Below the pieces are notes generated by a model. The model did no database searches. It had not been told where the DNA came from and saw only the letters and a program-made list of their open reading frames with translations. A stretch of DNA of 64,000 nt from Halieaceae bacterium (lineage in GTDB: Bacteria; Pseudomonadota; Gammaproteobacteria; Pseudomonadales; Halieaceae): contig CACOYM010000001.1 in assembly GCA_902631395.1 (NCBI GenBank), positions 62,001 to 126,000 of the forward strand, read 5' to 3'. This document shows, one piece after another, positions 49,384-59,626 of this stretch. The position numbers and the translations under genes were made by a program. The stretch's first letter is position 1. The number at the start of each line of letters is the position of its first letter.

Positions 49384-50133
49384 ATGGCGGGAGACAAAGT
49401 TTATAAACGGATCCTCCTTAAGCTCAGCGGTGAAGCACTTACGGGCCAGGAGGCGTTTGGTATTGACCCAAAAGTGCTGGATCAGCTAGCGCTCGAGATT
49501 GGTCAGTTGGTGGGTATTGGTGTCCAAATCGGGTTGGTAGTTGGAGGCGGTAATCTTTTCAGAGGAACTGCCTTGAACGCCGCTGGACTTGATCGCGTGA
49601 CCGGCGATCACATGGGCATGCTGGCGACAGTCATGAACGCACTTGCACTCCGAGACGCCCTCGAGCGCTCTAACATTGCCACTCAGGCGATGTCCTCGAT
49701 TCCCATGAGCGGCGTGGTTGAGCACTACGACCGACGGAAGGCTATTCGCGCTCTATCAAACGGTGATGTAGTGATCTTTGCTGCAGGGACGGGTAATCCT
49801 TTTTTCACCACTGACTCCTCGGCCTGCCTCCGCGGTATTGAGGTCAAGGCCGATGTTGTGCTGAAGGCGACTAAGGTCGACGGAGTGTACAGTGCAGACC
49901 CAGTGACTGAGCCGGATGCGGTCAAATACGATGAGCTAACTTACGATGAAGTACTAGACAAGAAATTGGGTGTGATGGATCTAACGGCGATATGTCTAGT
50001 GCGGGATCATGATATGCCGGTGCGAGTCTTCAATATGTCGCGGCGCGGTGCCCTACTGAGCATCGTACGGGGCGGCAACGAGGGGACCTTAATTCAGGCT
50101 CGAGGCCCTGAAGTGAACATAAGGCGGGATTAG
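49384..50133 (+). CDS. pyrH: UMP kinase
   Basis: Phosphorylates UMP to UDP; hexameric and allosterically regulated by GTP and UTP. The 249-residue product has the amino-acid-kinase fold, with [14 protein letters not shown] (about residues 8-21), [51 protein letters not shown] and [13 protein letters not shown]. The upstream gap of 138 bases to tsf holds no clear terminator. frr follows after 4 bases. Confidence 0.97.
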   Translation: MAGDKVYKRILLKLSGEALTGQEAFGIDPKVLDQLALEIGQLVGIGVQIGLVVGGGNLFRGTALNAAGLDRVTGDHMGMLATVMNALALRDALERSNIATQAMSSIPMSGVVEHYDRRKAIRALSNGDVVIFAAGTGNPFFTTDSSACLRGIEVKADVVLKATKVDGVYSADPVTEPDAVKYDELTYDEVLDKKLGVMDLTAICLVRDHDMPVRVFNMSRRGALLSIVRGGNEGTLIQARGPEVNIRRD

Positions 50134-50137
50134 TGAC

Positions 50138-50695
50138 ATGATTGATGACATCAAACAGGACACAGAAGAGCGGATGGGTAGGGCACTGGAGGCGCTCTCG
50201 CACAATTTCAACAAGATTCGCACAGGGCGGGCTCATCCCAGCCTGCTGGAAAGTATCCGGATTGAGTACTATGGCGCTGAAACTCCGCTTAATCAGCTCG
50301 CTAACATTAATATCGAGGATGCGAGAACACTCAGCGTTGTGGCGTTTGATAAGGCCATTACACCTGACATCGAGCGTGAGATCATGAAGGCTGACCTTGG
50401 CCTGAATCCCGCCACAGCTGGCGATGTGATTCGTATACCCATGCCGGTGCTGACCGAGGAGACTCGCAAGGGCTACATCAAGCAGGCCCGGAGTGAGGCT
50501 GAGTCAGCGAGGGTATCTGTGCGCAATTCCAGACGGGACGGCATGAGTATGGTAAAGGAGCTTTTAAAGGAGAAGGAAATCTCTGAGGACGAGGAGCGCC
50601 GGGCTCAGGATGTTATCCAGAAGCTGACAGACGACTATATTGAAAAGGTGGAATCCGCTCTTGGTGAGAAAGAAACCGATCTGATGGCGATCTGA
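50138..50695 (+). CDS. frr: Ribosome recycling factor
   Basis: Splits post-termination ribosomes together with EF-G. The 185-residue, largely helical product has [17 protein letters not shown] (about residues 24-40), [33 protein letters not shown], and a C-terminal helix with [12 protein letters not shown]. It is tightly packed after pyrH. Confidence 0.97.
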   Translation: MIDDIKQDTEERMGRALEALSHNFNKIRTGRAHPSLLESIRIEYYGAETPLNQLANINIEDARTLSVVAFDKAITPDIEREIMKADLGLNPATAGDVIRIPMPVLTEETRKGYIKQARSEAESARVSVRNSRRDGMSMVKELLKEKEISEDEERRAQDVIQKLTDDYIEKVESALGEKETDLMAI

Positions 50696-50713
50696 CGGAC
50701 CCAGGTTCATCTA

Positions 50714-51454
50714 GTGCAAGCCTCCGACATTCAATTTCGCAGCGTTCCGCGCCATCTGGCTATTATCATGGACGGCAATAACCGTTGGGCGCGCCGGGAG
50801 GGCTACCCGGGGGCTGCCGGGCACAGGGCTGGCGCCGAGGTAGTCAGAGAGATTGTCTCGGCCTGTGAGGTTCGTGGTATACGCTATCTGACGTTATTTG
50901 CCTTCTCCAGTGAGAACTGGGGTCGACCCAGAGCCGAGGTGCGAGCTTTACTTGCCTTGTTGTCACGGTACCTGCGCAATGAGGTTGAAAAGCTGGCGAA
51001 AGACGGTGTACGGCTCAGAGTGATTGGCCGGCGAGATCGGTTTAGTACCCGTCTGCAAGACTTAATTGCCAAGGCCGAATCCGTCACAGAGGCGGGGAAT
51101 CGAGCAACTCTTACACTCGCATTGGACTATGGCGGCCGCTGGGATGTTGCGGAAGTCACCCGCTCTATCGCGCAAGATGTGCTGGCAGGAGAGTTGAATC
51201 CCGACGACATTGATGAAGAGACCGTGTCTAAGCGGCTCGCCACCGCCGAATTACCTGATCCTGATCTGTGCATTCGCACTGCTGGTGAGGCTCGCATTTC
51301 CAACTTCTTGCTGTGGCAGTTCGCTTACGCTGAATTCTGGTTCACCGAGGTATTGTGGCCTGATTTCGATGAAACGGTGCTGGATCTTGCACTTGCTGAT
51401 TACGCTGTTAGGGAACGCCGATTTGGCGTACGGCCCTTGATGCATCGATACTGA
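50714..51454 (+). CDS. uppS: Undecaprenyl diphosphate synthase (cis-prenyltransferase)
   Basis: Adds eight isopentenyl units in cis to farnesyl diphosphate to make the carrier lipid for peptidoglycan and O-antigen. The 246-residue product has HLAIIMDGNNRWARREGYPG (catalytic Asp, about residues 13-32), GAEVVREIVSACEVRGIRYLTLFAFSSENW, and RTAGEARISNFLLWQFAYAEFWF near the end. GTG start at 50714. Confidence 0.96.
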   Translation: MQASDIQFRSVPRHLAIIMDGNNRWARREGYPGAAGHRAGAEVVREIVSACEVRGIRYLTLFAFSSENWGRPRAEVRALLALLSRYLRNEVEKLAKDGVRLRVIGRRDRFSTRLQDLIAKAESVTEAGNRATLTLALDYGGRWDVAEVTRSIAQDVLAGELNPDDIDEETVSKRLATAELPDPDLCIRTAGEARISNFLLWQFAYAEFWFTEVLWPDFDETVLDLALADYAVRERRFGVRPLMHRY

Positions 51455-51474
51455 GCTGAGTGGACACGACCGCA

Positions 51475-52311
51475 ATGCTTCAGCAGAGAGTCATAACCGC
51501 ACTGATCCTCGCAGGCGCGCTGATTGGCACACTTATCTATGCTCCTTATCCCATCCAGGCTGTGCTTTTTGCGTTGGTCGCCACAGCAGGCGCGTGGGAA
51601 TGGGCGACACTCGTGGGTGTAAGCACCGTGTGGCAGCGGTGTGTCTTCGCGGCCGGTGTGCCGTTGCTGTGTTTTGCGATGTGGCGATGGATTGTCTTGC
51701 CTGCAGTCGGTAGCGCTGAGTCCGCGCAACCGTTTCTCGCGGCCAGTGCGCTGCTCTGGTCCATTATGTTTTTGGGACTGAAATATTACCCCGCCGGTAA
51801 GGGAGTGTGGCGAAACAGTTCTGTGCGCGCTGCGCTGGGCTGGACAATCTTGTCGGTTACCTGGCTCGCAGTCACTGTGTGCCTGACGATGAGTAACGGC
51901 CCTTCCGTGATGTTTTTGATGATTTTGACTGTAGCAACCGCGGATATTGGAGCTTACTTTGTGGGACGGCGCTTTGGGCGCCACGCTCTGGCGAAAGATA
52001 TCAGTCCTGGCAAAACCTGGGAGGGTTTCTGGGGTGGATTGCTTTCTGTTGTGGTTTTGACCGCGGTAATCTGGCGAGCCCTGCCACCTGCCTATCTGCA
52101 TCTGGGGTTCTGGTCTTTGTTGGCGCTTGGCCTCGCCACGGCTGGGGCATCGGTTGTAGGTGATTTAACCGTCAGTCTGCTCAAGCGAGAGGTGGGGCTG
52201 AAAGACTCAGGGTCCTTTCTACCGGGACATGGCGGTGTGTTGGACCGGCTGGACAGTATCTGCGGTGCCGCTCCTGTTTTTGCGTTTGGTCTATTGCTAG
52301 TGGGTTACTGA
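51475..52311 (+). CDS. cdsA: Phosphatidate cytidylyltransferase (CDP-diglyceride synthase)
   Basis: Makes CDP-diacylglycerol, the substrate of pssA at 2254. A polytopic membrane protein of 278 residues with the signature LKREVGLKDSGSFLPGHGGV then LDRLDS near the C-terminus, and DIGAYFVGRRFGRHALAKDISPGKTWEG. ATG 51475 gives the usual MLQQRVITALIL start; a GTG at 51460 is an alternative. Confidence 0.95.
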   Translation: MLQQRVITALILAGALIGTLIYAPYPIQAVLFALVATAGAWEWATLVGVSTVWQRCVFAAGVPLLCFAMWRWIVLPAVGSAESAQPFLAASALLWSIMFLGLKYYPAGKGVWRNSSVRAALGWTILSVTWLAVTVCLTMSNGPSVMFLMILTVATADIGAYFVGRRFGRHALAKDISPGKTWEGFWGGLLSVVVLTAVIWRALPPAYLHLGFWSLLALGLATAGASVVGDLTVSLLKREVGLKDSGSFLPGHGGVLDRLDSICGAAPVFAFGLLLVGY

Positions 52312-52313
52312 CC

Positions 52314-53495
52314 ATGCGGCGCATTGCATTACTGGGGGCAACGGGCTCCATCGGAAAGTCCACGCTGGACGTGATTGCACGCCACCCTGATCGTTATAGG
52401 GTAGTGGTGCTCTCCGCAAATAAATCGGTAGAGGACATGGCGGCTCTGTGTCGCAGCCATTGCCCTGAACATGCCGTTATGGGTGATGAGGCGGCGGCCG
52501 ACGCGTTAAGAACCGCGCTTGCAAATGTGCCCGAGGTCACCGTATCAGCCGGTGCAAAAGTGCTGGATGAGTTGGTCTCGTCACCCGGTATCGACACAGT
52601 CGTAGCAGGTATCGTCGGATTTGCTGGGTTACGGCCGACGCTTAGTGCCGCAAGGTCTGGCAAGACAATCTTATTGGCGAATAAAGAGGCGTTGGTGAGC
52701 GCGGGGAAGCTTTTTATGGAGGCAGTGAGGCAAGGTGGAGCCACTCTGCTGCCGGTGGACAGTGAGCATAACGCCATGCATCAATGTTTACCGAAAGATA
52801 GTTCTGGGCGACCCGAGATGAGCAATGTAGAAAAAATTTTTCTGACGGCTTCCGGTGGACCTTTCCGTGGACGGTCGCGGCAGTCGCTACATATGGTGAC
52901 ACCCGAGGAGGCCTGCGCGCATCCTAATTGGTCTATGGGGCAGAAAATCTCGGTCGACTCGGCTACGCTTGCCAATAAAGGTCTCGAGCTGGCAGAAGCC
53001 TGCTGGTTGTTTGACCGTACGCCGGATGAAATCGAAATTGTGGTACACCCTCAAAGCGTTGTGCATTCGATGATTCGATATCGTGACGGTTCGGTGCTTG
53101 CTCAGTTGGGGCAGCCCGACATGCGAACCCCGATAGCCTACTGCCTAGCGTGGCCCGATCGGGTGGATGCGGGCGTCGAGCCCCTTGACTTGGTCATTGC
53201 GGGACGGCTCGACTTCGAGGCTCCTGATCTTGAGGCGTTCCCGTGCCTGACTCTGGCCCAACAAGCCATCGCTAAACCGGGTGGCATGTGTGTTTTCAGC
53301 GCGGCGAATGAGATCGCGGTTGCGGCTTTTTTAGCTGGCACTGTTCGATTTACTGATATTGACGTTGTGATCGAATCGACTCTGGCGGAGGTGAAACTGT
53401 CGGAACCTCAGAGTCTGAAAGCGGTCCAAGCACTCGACCAAGCTGCACGTGAGGTTGCCTCCTCGAGTCTTGCGGCATTGTCTTCTGGCTCGTAA
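52314..53495 (+). CDS. dxr: 1-deoxy-D-xylulose 5-phosphate reductoisomerase
   Basis: Second step of the MEP isoprenoid pathway; supplies precursors for uppS next door. The 393-residue product has the NADPH motif LLGATGSIGKSTLDVI, LLANKEALVSAG, the metal and substrate loop LPVDSEHNAMHQCL, TASGGPFRG, and HPNWSMGQKISVDSATLANKGLE. It starts 2 bases after the cdsA stop. Confidence 0.97.
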   Translation: MRRIALLGATGSIGKSTLDVIARHPDRYRVVVLSANKSVEDMAALCRSHCPEHAVMGDEAAADALRTALANVPEVTVSAGAKVLDELVSSPGIDTVVAGIVGFAGLRPTLSAARSGKTILLANKEALVSAGKLFMEAVRQGGATLLPVDSEHNAMHQCLPKDSSGRPEMSNVEKIFLTASGGPFRGRSRQSLHMVTPEEACAHPNWSMGQKISVDSATLANKGLELAEACWLFDRTPDEIEIVVHPQSVVHSMIRYRDGSVLAQLGQPDMRTPIAYCLAWPDRVDAGVEPLDLVIAGRLDFEAPDLEAFPCLTLAQQAIAKPGGMCVFSAANEIAVAAFLAGTVRFTDIDVVIESTLAEVKLSEPQSLKAVQALDQAAREVASSSLAALSSGS

Positions 53496-53510
53496 ATCAG
53501 AGGTAGGGCA

Positions 53511-54866
53511 TTGATTAACACACTTCAAACCCTTGCGGTAGCACTCGTGACTTTTGCATCGGTGGTTGCGGTCCACGAGTACGGGCACTTTTGGGTCGCC
53601 CGACGCGCGGGCGTCAAGGTAATACGGTTTTCAATCGGATTTGGCAAGCCGTTGTTGCGATGGCAGGGAGCGGGTGGGACAGAGTATGTTCTGGCAGCGG
53701 TCCCTTTGGGTGGTTACGTCCGGATGGCAGATGAGCGCGTTGACGACCTTCCCGCAGCCGACTTGCCAGGTGCTTTCAATCGTCAGCCGGTGGGCATCCG
53801 TATGGCCATCGCAGTAGCGGGGCCGATGGCTAACTTTTTGCTGGCAATCTTAGTCCTGTGGGCCCTCTTTTTGCGCGGTGAAATGGGTGTTGTTCCTCAG
53901 ATCGCATCTATTGCTCCTGATTCGTTGGCTGAGCGCGCAGGCTTGCAGTCTGGGCAGGAAATCAGGGCCATCGATGGACGAGATACACCCACTGTCGCCG
54001 CGGTAAACTTTGCCTTGCTGGAGCGTCTGGGGGACTCTGGCGTTCTGAGCTTCGCGACCGCTTATCAGGGCTCAGACACGTTGAGTCGTTACGAAGTTTC
54101 CATTAATCGGTGGTTGAAGGATGCTGAGCAACCGAACTTGCTGAGCGCGCTAGGTGTCACAATCAAAACTGCCCAGGTGGTACCCAAGATTGGCGAATTG
54201 ACCGAGGCGGGGGCAGCGTTTGCGGCGGGTTTCAAGGCGGGCGATCTGATTTTAGAGGCTGATGGCCAGTCCATGCCACTTTGGATGGATTGGGTCACTT
54301 ATGTCCGCGCGCGCCCTGGTCAACCCATTAGCGTGCTATTTGAGCGGGATGGTTCACGGCAAAACCTTGTCGTGACGCCCGCCACAGTAATGTCCGAAGG
54401 TGAACCGCTTGGCTTAGTGGGTATGTCTGTTGCCATACCCGTCATACCTGACTCACAGCAGCGGATTTTTCATCGTGGCCCAGTCGAGGCGCTGGTGGCT
54501 TCACTCAATCGCACCTTTGATTTATTGACATTCACTTTCAAATCAATCGGCAGGATGCTTCAGGGGTTGATCTCACCCAGCAATCTTGCGGGTCCCATTA
54601 CGATTGCGCAGGTTGCGGCATCGACGGCCGAGGCAGGCTGGGTGTCCTGGTTCGGATTTTTGGCGCTTCTCAGTGTCTCGCTGGGTGCATTAAATCTCCT
54701 ACCAATTCCAGTGCTGGATGGCGGCCAGTTGGTTTTTGGTTTGTTTGAGGTGCTGCTGGGTAAGCCGTTGCCAGAGCGCATTCAAATGGCGGGTTACCAG
54801 GTAGGCGTTGTTTTGGTGCTGAGCATCATGATGTTTGCCCTGTATAATGATCTATCTAATCTATAA
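53511..54866 (+). CDS. rseP: Site-2 zinc protease RseP
   Basis: Intramembrane metalloprotease that cleaves the anti-sigma factor RseA in the envelope stress response and clears signal peptides. The 451-residue product has the active site VAVHEYGHFWVARRAGV in the first helix, two periplasmic PDZ domains (about residues 120-195 and 210-290), and the second zinc site LLPIPVLDGGQLVF near the C-terminus. TTG start at 53511 with AGGTAGGG upstream. Confidence 0.95.
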   Translation: MINTLQTLAVALVTFASVVAVHEYGHFWVARRAGVKVIRFSIGFGKPLLRWQGAGGTEYVLAAVPLGGYVRMADERVDDLPAADLPGAFNRQPVGIRMAIAVAGPMANFLLAILVLWALFLRGEMGVVPQIASIAPDSLAERAGLQSGQEIRAIDGRDTPTVAAVNFALLERLGDSGVLSFATAYQGSDTLSRYEVSINRWLKDAEQPNLLSALGVTIKTAQVVPKIGELTEAGAAFAAGFKAGDLILEADGQSMPLWMDWVTYVRARPGQPISVLFERDGSRQNLVVTPATVMSEGEPLGLVGMSVAIPVIPDSQQRIFHRGPVEALVASLNRTFDLLTFTFKSIGRMLQGLISPSNLAGPITIAQVAASTAEAGWVSWFGFLALLSVSLGALNLLPIPVLDGGQLVFGLFEVLLGKPLPERIQMAGYQVGVVLVLSIMMFALYNDLSNL

Positions 54867-54979
54867 AAACGCCGGATGATCAACCAACCTGCCATTGCTG
54901 GACAAGCTAAAGCGCTATCGAAGACGGTTTACGGAGCGGGCAGCATGTGCAAGGTCTTTCTCCTGAATACGAAGATAGT

Positions 54980-57607
54980 ATGCGCTTAAATATTTATCAC
55001 AGACAGCAGCCTGTCCGCTTCGGCGTCATGCTAATTATCGCGGCGTGCCTAGGGATTTCTAAGCCTGCTATGGCTGAGCTTAAGCCATTCGTAATTCAGG
55101 ATATTCGCGTTGAGGGTCTCCAGAGGGTCACCCCAGGGAGTGTCTTTGCGGCGCTGCCCGTTGGGGTCGGTGACACGGCCGATACGCTGGTAGTCCGCGC
55201 GGCCGCCAAAAGTTTATTTGCGTCGGGTAATTTCGACGATATTTCGATAGCGCGGGATGGTGGCGTGCTGGTGGTGGTGGTTGCAGAGCGACCTAGCATC
55301 AGCGAGGTCACTATCGATGGTAATAAGGCGATCGAGACCGAGGCTTTGCTCGATGGATTGAAAGGAGCCGGATTGGCGGTCGGCCAAGTCTTTCAGCGCT
55401 CTACATTGGAAGGCATGCAGCTCGAGTTACAGCGTCAGTATGTCCTGCAAGGTCGCTACGATGCGACTATTGATTCTGAGGTGATTGCCGAGCCTCGCAA
55501 TCGTGTTTCGATCGCTATCGATGTGAACGAGGGCACGGTTGCAACTATCCAGCACATCAACGTGGTGGGTAACGATATCTTTTCTGATGAGGATTTACTC
55601 GACCTGTTCGAGTTAAAAACGGGCGGCTGGTTCTCATTCTTCACCAGCGACAACAAGTATTCTAAAGAAAAGTTGACATCCGATTTGGAGACGCTGTCCT
55701 CCTATTATCTCGACCGCGGCTACCTGCAGTTCAATATTGATTCAACGCAGGTTGCAGTCTCACCGGATAAGGAAGAGGTGTACATCACTGCCAATGTCAC
55801 CGAGGGCGAGAAGTTCACGATAAGTGAAGTAGGTTTGAGCGGTGATCTGGTGTTACCGGAGGAGGACCTCAACCGTTTTTTGATCGTTCAGCCTGAGCAG
55901 GTATATTCGCAGCAACTTGTTACCGCTACGGAGGACTATCTCACTCGCCGACTCGGCAATGAGGGTTACAACTTCGCCAAAGTGACGGGCATGCCCGAGG
56001 TCGACGAGGACAGTAGCACCGTGGTCATGAAGTTCTTCATCGATCCCGGAAAGCGGACCTACGTTCGCCGCATTAATTTTGCGGGCAATATGAATACTAT
56101 TGACGATGTGCTTCGCCGAGAAATGCGCCAGATGGAGTCAGCGCCCGCCTCTTCAGCAGCCATTGAACAGTCACGTATACGTTTGGAGCGTCTGGGGTTC
56201 TTTAAAACGGCCGTGGTGGAAACGACTGAGGTACCGGGCACCGATGACCTGATCGACGTGAATTTTGCGGTGGAAGAGCAGTCTTTTGGCTCGATTGGGG
56301 GCAGTCTCGGTTATGCGCAAGACGCGGGTCTGATTCTAGGGCTAAACCTTCAGCAGAACAATTTTCTTGGCACTGGTACCCGAGTCGGTGTCTCGGTCAA
56401 TTCATCACGGTGGCAAGATGTTGTCAGCTTTAATTATACGAATCCCTACTTTACCGAGGACGGCGTGAGCCGAGGCTTCGGGGTGTTTTACCGAAAAACA
56501 GATTTGTCCAAGATCAATGTTGCTAGCTATACCACAGATACCTGGGGCGGCAGCGTTAACTTTGGCTATCCGATCAGTGAAACCCAGAGATTGGGGTTCT
56601 CGGTAGGTGTAACGGATACGAAAATCACCTCCGGTCAGTATGCTGTTCAGGAAATCTCGGGTAGCCCCAGGTTGGCCCCCGAGATTGAGTATTGGTACTA
56701 CTCAATGTTGCAGGCTGATGGCACGTATTCGGCTGCGGAAATACTGCAACCTATTGACACCATTCCCTTGTCTGCACTCTCGCCCCCCACTAACAAGGGA
56801 TTTCTCGATCTCAATGGCGACCAGTACCTTAATTGGACACTGACTGCTAGCTGGCTTCAGTCTACTCTTAATCGTGGCCAGCTTGCCACGCGTGGTGCCT
56901 CGCAATCTCTCTCATTAGAGGTAGCAGTGCCCCTGTCAGATTTGGAGTTCTACAAGCTGAATTACCGCGGTGAGATCTACTTCCCACTCTTTGGTGATTT
57001 TACTCTGCACCTGCGTGGTGAAGTTGGTTACGGCGACGGCTACGCTGATACGACGGAGTTGCCGTTCTATGAGCATTTCTTTGCCGGAGGCTTTGGTTCG
57101 GTGAGGGGTTATGAGAACAATACGCTAGGTCCGCGCTCCACCCCACCGGCTGTCTATCGAGCCAACACGGCGGTCACAGGTATTGACGAGAATGGCAGAC
57201 CCACTGAGTATGGAGGTGCTGATGGCCGTGGTTACGGATACGCGGTGGATCCCCTGACCGGGCAGATTCCGGTACAACAGTTTTACACTGAGCCGGACCC
57301 TTTTGGAGGCAACGTTCTGATCGAGGCCAGCGCTGAAATCCTCTTCCCAATGCCTTTTATTAAAGATCGGAGCTCGTTGAGATCCGCGTTGTTTCTTGAT
57401 GCAGGGAACGTTTTCAATACCAATTGCCGTGAAAATCAGGTGAATTGTTTTGGTATTGAGGCTGGGGAATTGCGGTACTCTGTTGGCATCGGCGTGACTT
57501 GGCTGTCAGGATTTGGTCCGTTGACTTTCAGTTTGGCTAAGCCACTAAATGCCAGTCCAATCGATGAACGAGAAGTCTTTCAGTTCACGCTTGGAAGAGG
57601 CTTTTGA
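54980..57607 (+). CDS. bamA: Outer membrane protein assembly factor BamA
   Basis: Core of the BAM complex that inserts beta-barrels. The 875-residue product has a signal peptide (FGVMLIIAACLGISKPAMA), five POTRA domains (about residues 35-430; first IQDIRVEGLQRVTPGSVF), and a 16-strand barrel with the VRGY motif in GGFGSVRGYENNTLGPRS, ending in Phe. It is about 65 residues longer than in E. coli, the extra lying in barrel loops. One of these follows VRGY and is rich in Gly and Tyr. A cysteine pair (CRENQVNC) lies in a late extracellular loop. ATG 54980 is chosen over GTG 54947 because it gives a normal signal peptide. Confidence 0.96.
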   Translation: MRLNIYHRQQPVRFGVMLIIAACLGISKPAMAELKPFVIQDIRVEGLQRVTPGSVFAALPVGVGDTADTLVVRAAAKSLFASGNFDDISIARDGGVLVVVVAERPSISEVTIDGNKAIETEALLDGLKGAGLAVGQVFQRSTLEGMQLELQRQYVLQGRYDATIDSEVIAEPRNRVSIAIDVNEGTVATIQHINVVGNDIFSDEDLLDLFELKTGGWFSFFTSDNKYSKEKLTSDLETLSSYYLDRGYLQFNIDSTQVAVSPDKEEVYITANVTEGEKFTISEVGLSGDLVLPEEDLNRFLIVQPEQVYSQQLVTATEDYLTRRLGNEGYNFAKVTGMPEVDEDSSTVVMKFFIDPGKRTYVRRINFAGNMNTIDDVLRREMRQMESAPASSAAIEQSRIRLERLGFFKTAVVETTEVPGTDDLIDVNFAVEEQSFGSIGGSLGYAQDAGLILGLNLQQNNFLGTGTRVGVSVNSSRWQDVVSFNYTNPYFTEDGVSRGFGVFYRKTDLSKINVASYTTDTWGGSVNFGYPISETQRLGFSVGVTDTKITSGQYAVQEISGSPRLAPEIEYWYYSMLQADGTYSAAEILQPIDTIPLSALSPPTNKGFLDLNGDQYLNWTLTASWLQSTLNRGQLATRGASQSLSLEVAVPLSDLEFYKLNYRGEIYFPLFGDFTLHLRGEVGYGDGYADTTELPFYEHFFAGGFGSVRGYENNTLGPRSTPPAVYRANTAVTGIDENGRPTEYGGADGRGYGYAVDPLTGQIPVQQFYTEPDPFGGNVLIEASAEILFPMPFIKDRSSLRSALFLDAGNVFNTNCRENQVNCFGIEAGELRYSVGIGVTWLSGFGPLTFSLAKPLNASPIDEREVFQFTLGRGF

Positions 57608-57633
57608 ATATAGAAAAAGATGGAGATCGTCCA

Positions 57634-58149
57634 ATGAATGCACGTGCTTGGTTGGTTGCCCTGCTCATAGTTGTGCTGCCCTCAACTGTCCTAGCTCAAG
57701 GTCGGATTGCCGTCGTGAATCTCGAGCAAGCGATTTTGCAGACAGATGTTGCTCAGCAGCGGCTGCAGGAATTCGAGAGCAACGAAGATTTTGCGTCGGA
57801 CAAGTCGCAGTTTGATGCGCTGCGAGCCGAGTTAGACCAGTTGGTAAAGGATTTCCAGCGAGATCAAGCTGCAATGAGTGAGGAAGATCAGGTTGCTGCA
57901 CGCCAAAAAATGGCGAGTAAACAGTCCGATTTAGAATATGTCGCGAAAAAGTTGCAGACTCTGCAGACTCAAAACGCGCAGCGTGTGATGCAGGAACTTG
58001 CACCGCAAGCACAAGAAGTGCTTCGCGAAATCATCGAGACTGACCAGATTGGGTTGTTGCTCCAGCAGCAAGCGGTGATCCATGCCGATCTGGGCTACAA
58101 CATCACGGCTAAGGTCTCAGACAAGATGAATCAGCTAGGCGCCGAGTAA
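57634..58149 (+). CDS. skp: OmpH/Skp family periplasmic chaperone
   Basis: Skp holds unfolded outer-membrane proteins on the way to BamA. The 171-residue product has a signal peptide ending at about VLAQ, a short beta core (GRIAVVNLEQAIL), then long coiled-coil arms (about residues 40-130) rich in Gln, Asp and Lys. ATG 57634 has GGAG about ten bases upstream; an earlier TTG overlapping the bamA stop is less likely. Confidence 0.93.
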   Translation: MNARAWLVALLIVVLPSTVLAQGRIAVVNLEQAILQTDVAQQRLQEFESNEDFASDKSQFDALRAELDQLVKDFQRDQAAMSEEDQVAARQKMASKQSDLEYVAKKLQTLQTQNAQRVMQELAPQAQEVLREIIETDQIGLLLQQQAVIHADLGYNITAKVSDKMNQLGAE

Positions 58150-58154
58150 AGCCC

Positions 58155-59192
58155 GTGCCTACCCTTGGGGAGCTCGCGACATATCTGGAACTCGAGCTTC
58201 GCGGGGATCCCGATACACCCATTCAGGGTTTGGCGGCGCTCGATATCGCAAAACAAGAGCATCTCAGCTTTGTTTCGGAAAAAAAGCACCTTCATCGTCT
58301 GGCGAGCACGCAAGCTGGCACTGTTATTCTGCATCCGGATTGGCTTGAGATCTGGTCTGGTAATGCGCTGCTAAGTGCTGCCCCTTACATTACTTATGCC
58401 CATGTGACTCGGATCTTTGATAATCACCCCAGACCCTCAGGTCATGTTCACGACGCGGCGATTGTTGCAGACAATGCGCAGCTTGGTGATAAGGTGACGA
58501 TTGACGCCGGTGCCTGCATTGAGCCGGATGTTGTGCTCGGTGATCGTGTTTGGATTGGTGCGGGTGCTTACGTCGGTCATGGCGCGAGCATTGGGGAAGA
58601 CACAGTAATTAAGCAGGGCGCAGTGATTTGTCATGCCGTGAAGATCGGCCAACGCTGCACGATTCATCCCAACACAACGATCGGCGCGGATGGATTTGGC
58701 TTCGCGCCTAGCGATGGGGGCTGGGTAAAAATCGAGCAACTTGCGACGGTGTTGATTGGTGACGATGTTGAAATTGGTGCCAACTCCACCGTTGATCGCG
58801 GCGCATTAGAGGACACGGTTGTCGGTGATGGCGCCATTATCGACAACCTTGTACAAATCGCACACGGGGCGCGTGTCGGTCGTCAGACGGCTATTGCCTC
58901 CCAGGCAGGTGTTTCAGGCAGTACTCAAATTGGAGACCGGTGTGTGATTGCAGGGCAGGCCGGTTTGGTAGGGCATATTGTCATTGCTGATGACGTGCAC
59001 ATTGGTGGCCAAGGCAGGGTAGCGAGCTCAGTGACCGAAGCGGGGCACTATGGATCCGGTACGCCTATTCAGCCTATGAGGGCTTGGTTGAGAAGTGCCT
59101 CAAGATTTACCCAATTGGACCAGATCGCGAAGCGTATAGTGGAATTGGAGAAAGCCACGGGTCTCGATCAGCAAAAGGATGACAAGGTGTGA
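58155..59192 (+). CDS. lpxD: UDP-3-O-(3-hydroxyacyl)glucosamine N-acyltransferase
   Basis: Third enzyme of lipid A synthesis. The 345-residue product has an N-terminal uridine-binding domain, a left-handed beta-helix of hexapeptide repeats (about residues 100-290) with the catalytic histidine in [11 protein letters not shown], and a C-terminal helix ([20 protein letters not shown]). GTG start 58155; fabZ overlaps its stop by 4 bases. Confidence 0.96.
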   Translation: MPTLGELATYLELELRGDPDTPIQGLAALDIAKQEHLSFVSEKKHLHRLASTQAGTVILHPDWLEIWSGNALLSAAPYITYAHVTRIFDNHPRPSGHVHDAAIVADNAQLGDKVTIDAGACIEPDVVLGDRVWIGAGAYVGHGASIGEDTVIKQGAVICHAVKIGQRCTIHPNTTIGADGFGFAPSDGGWVKIEQLATVLIGDDVEIGANSTVDRGALEDTVVGDGAIIDNLVQIAHGARVGRQTAIASQAGVSGSTQIGDRCVIAGQAGLVGHIVIADDVHIGGQGRVASSVTEAGHYGSGTPIQPMRAWLRSASRFTQLDQIAKRIVELEKATGLDQQKDDKV

Positions 59193-59623
59193 TATTCGAC
59201 ATTGAAGAAATCCGTAATCGACTCCCGCACCGATATCCTTTTTTACTGGTCGACCGCGTTGTATCAATTGAGCCGGGAGAGCGCATTCACGCCTACAAAA
59301 ACTTGACGATTAATGAACCCTTTTTTGATGGACATTTCCCAGGGAAACCGGTTTTTCCAGGCGTATTATTGCTGGAAGCTATGGCGCAGGCCGCCGGTAT
59401 TCTTGGTTTCGTTACCATGGATAAAACGCCTGCGGATGGATCGATGTATTATCTTGTCGGCTCCGATAACCTTCGGTTCAAGCGACCCTGTGTTCCCGGT
59501 GAACAGGTAATGATGTATGCGACCATCGTGAGTGAGCGGCGGGGCATTTGGAAGTTCGAGGTTGAGTCCAAAGTGGATGAAGAGCTCGCTGCGTCAGCTA
59601 CTATACTGTGTGCGAACCGCTGA
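59189..59623 (+). CDS. fabZ: 3-hydroxyacyl-[acyl-carrier-protein] dehydratase FabZ
   Basis: A hot-dog fold dehydratase of fatty acid synthesis, 144 residues. It has [14 protein letters not shown], the catalytic His in [23 protein letters not shown] with the catalytic Glu on the following helix, and [10 protein letters not shown]. It competes with lpxA for hydroxyacyl-ACP, and the two genes are neighbours. GTG start. Confidence 0.97.
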   Translation: MIFDIEEIRNRLPHRYPFLLVDRVVSIEPGERIHAYKNLTINEPFFDGHFPGKPVFPGVLLLEAMAQAAGILGFVTMDKTPADGSMYYLVGSDNLRFKRPCVPGEQVMMYATIVSERRGIWKFEVESKVDEELAASATILCANR

Positions 59624-59626
59624 GTA

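Noticed and set aside
51400-52101. A 233-codon frame antisense to cdsA
   Set aside because: A shadow of cdsA, rich in His, Arg and Gln, without motifs.
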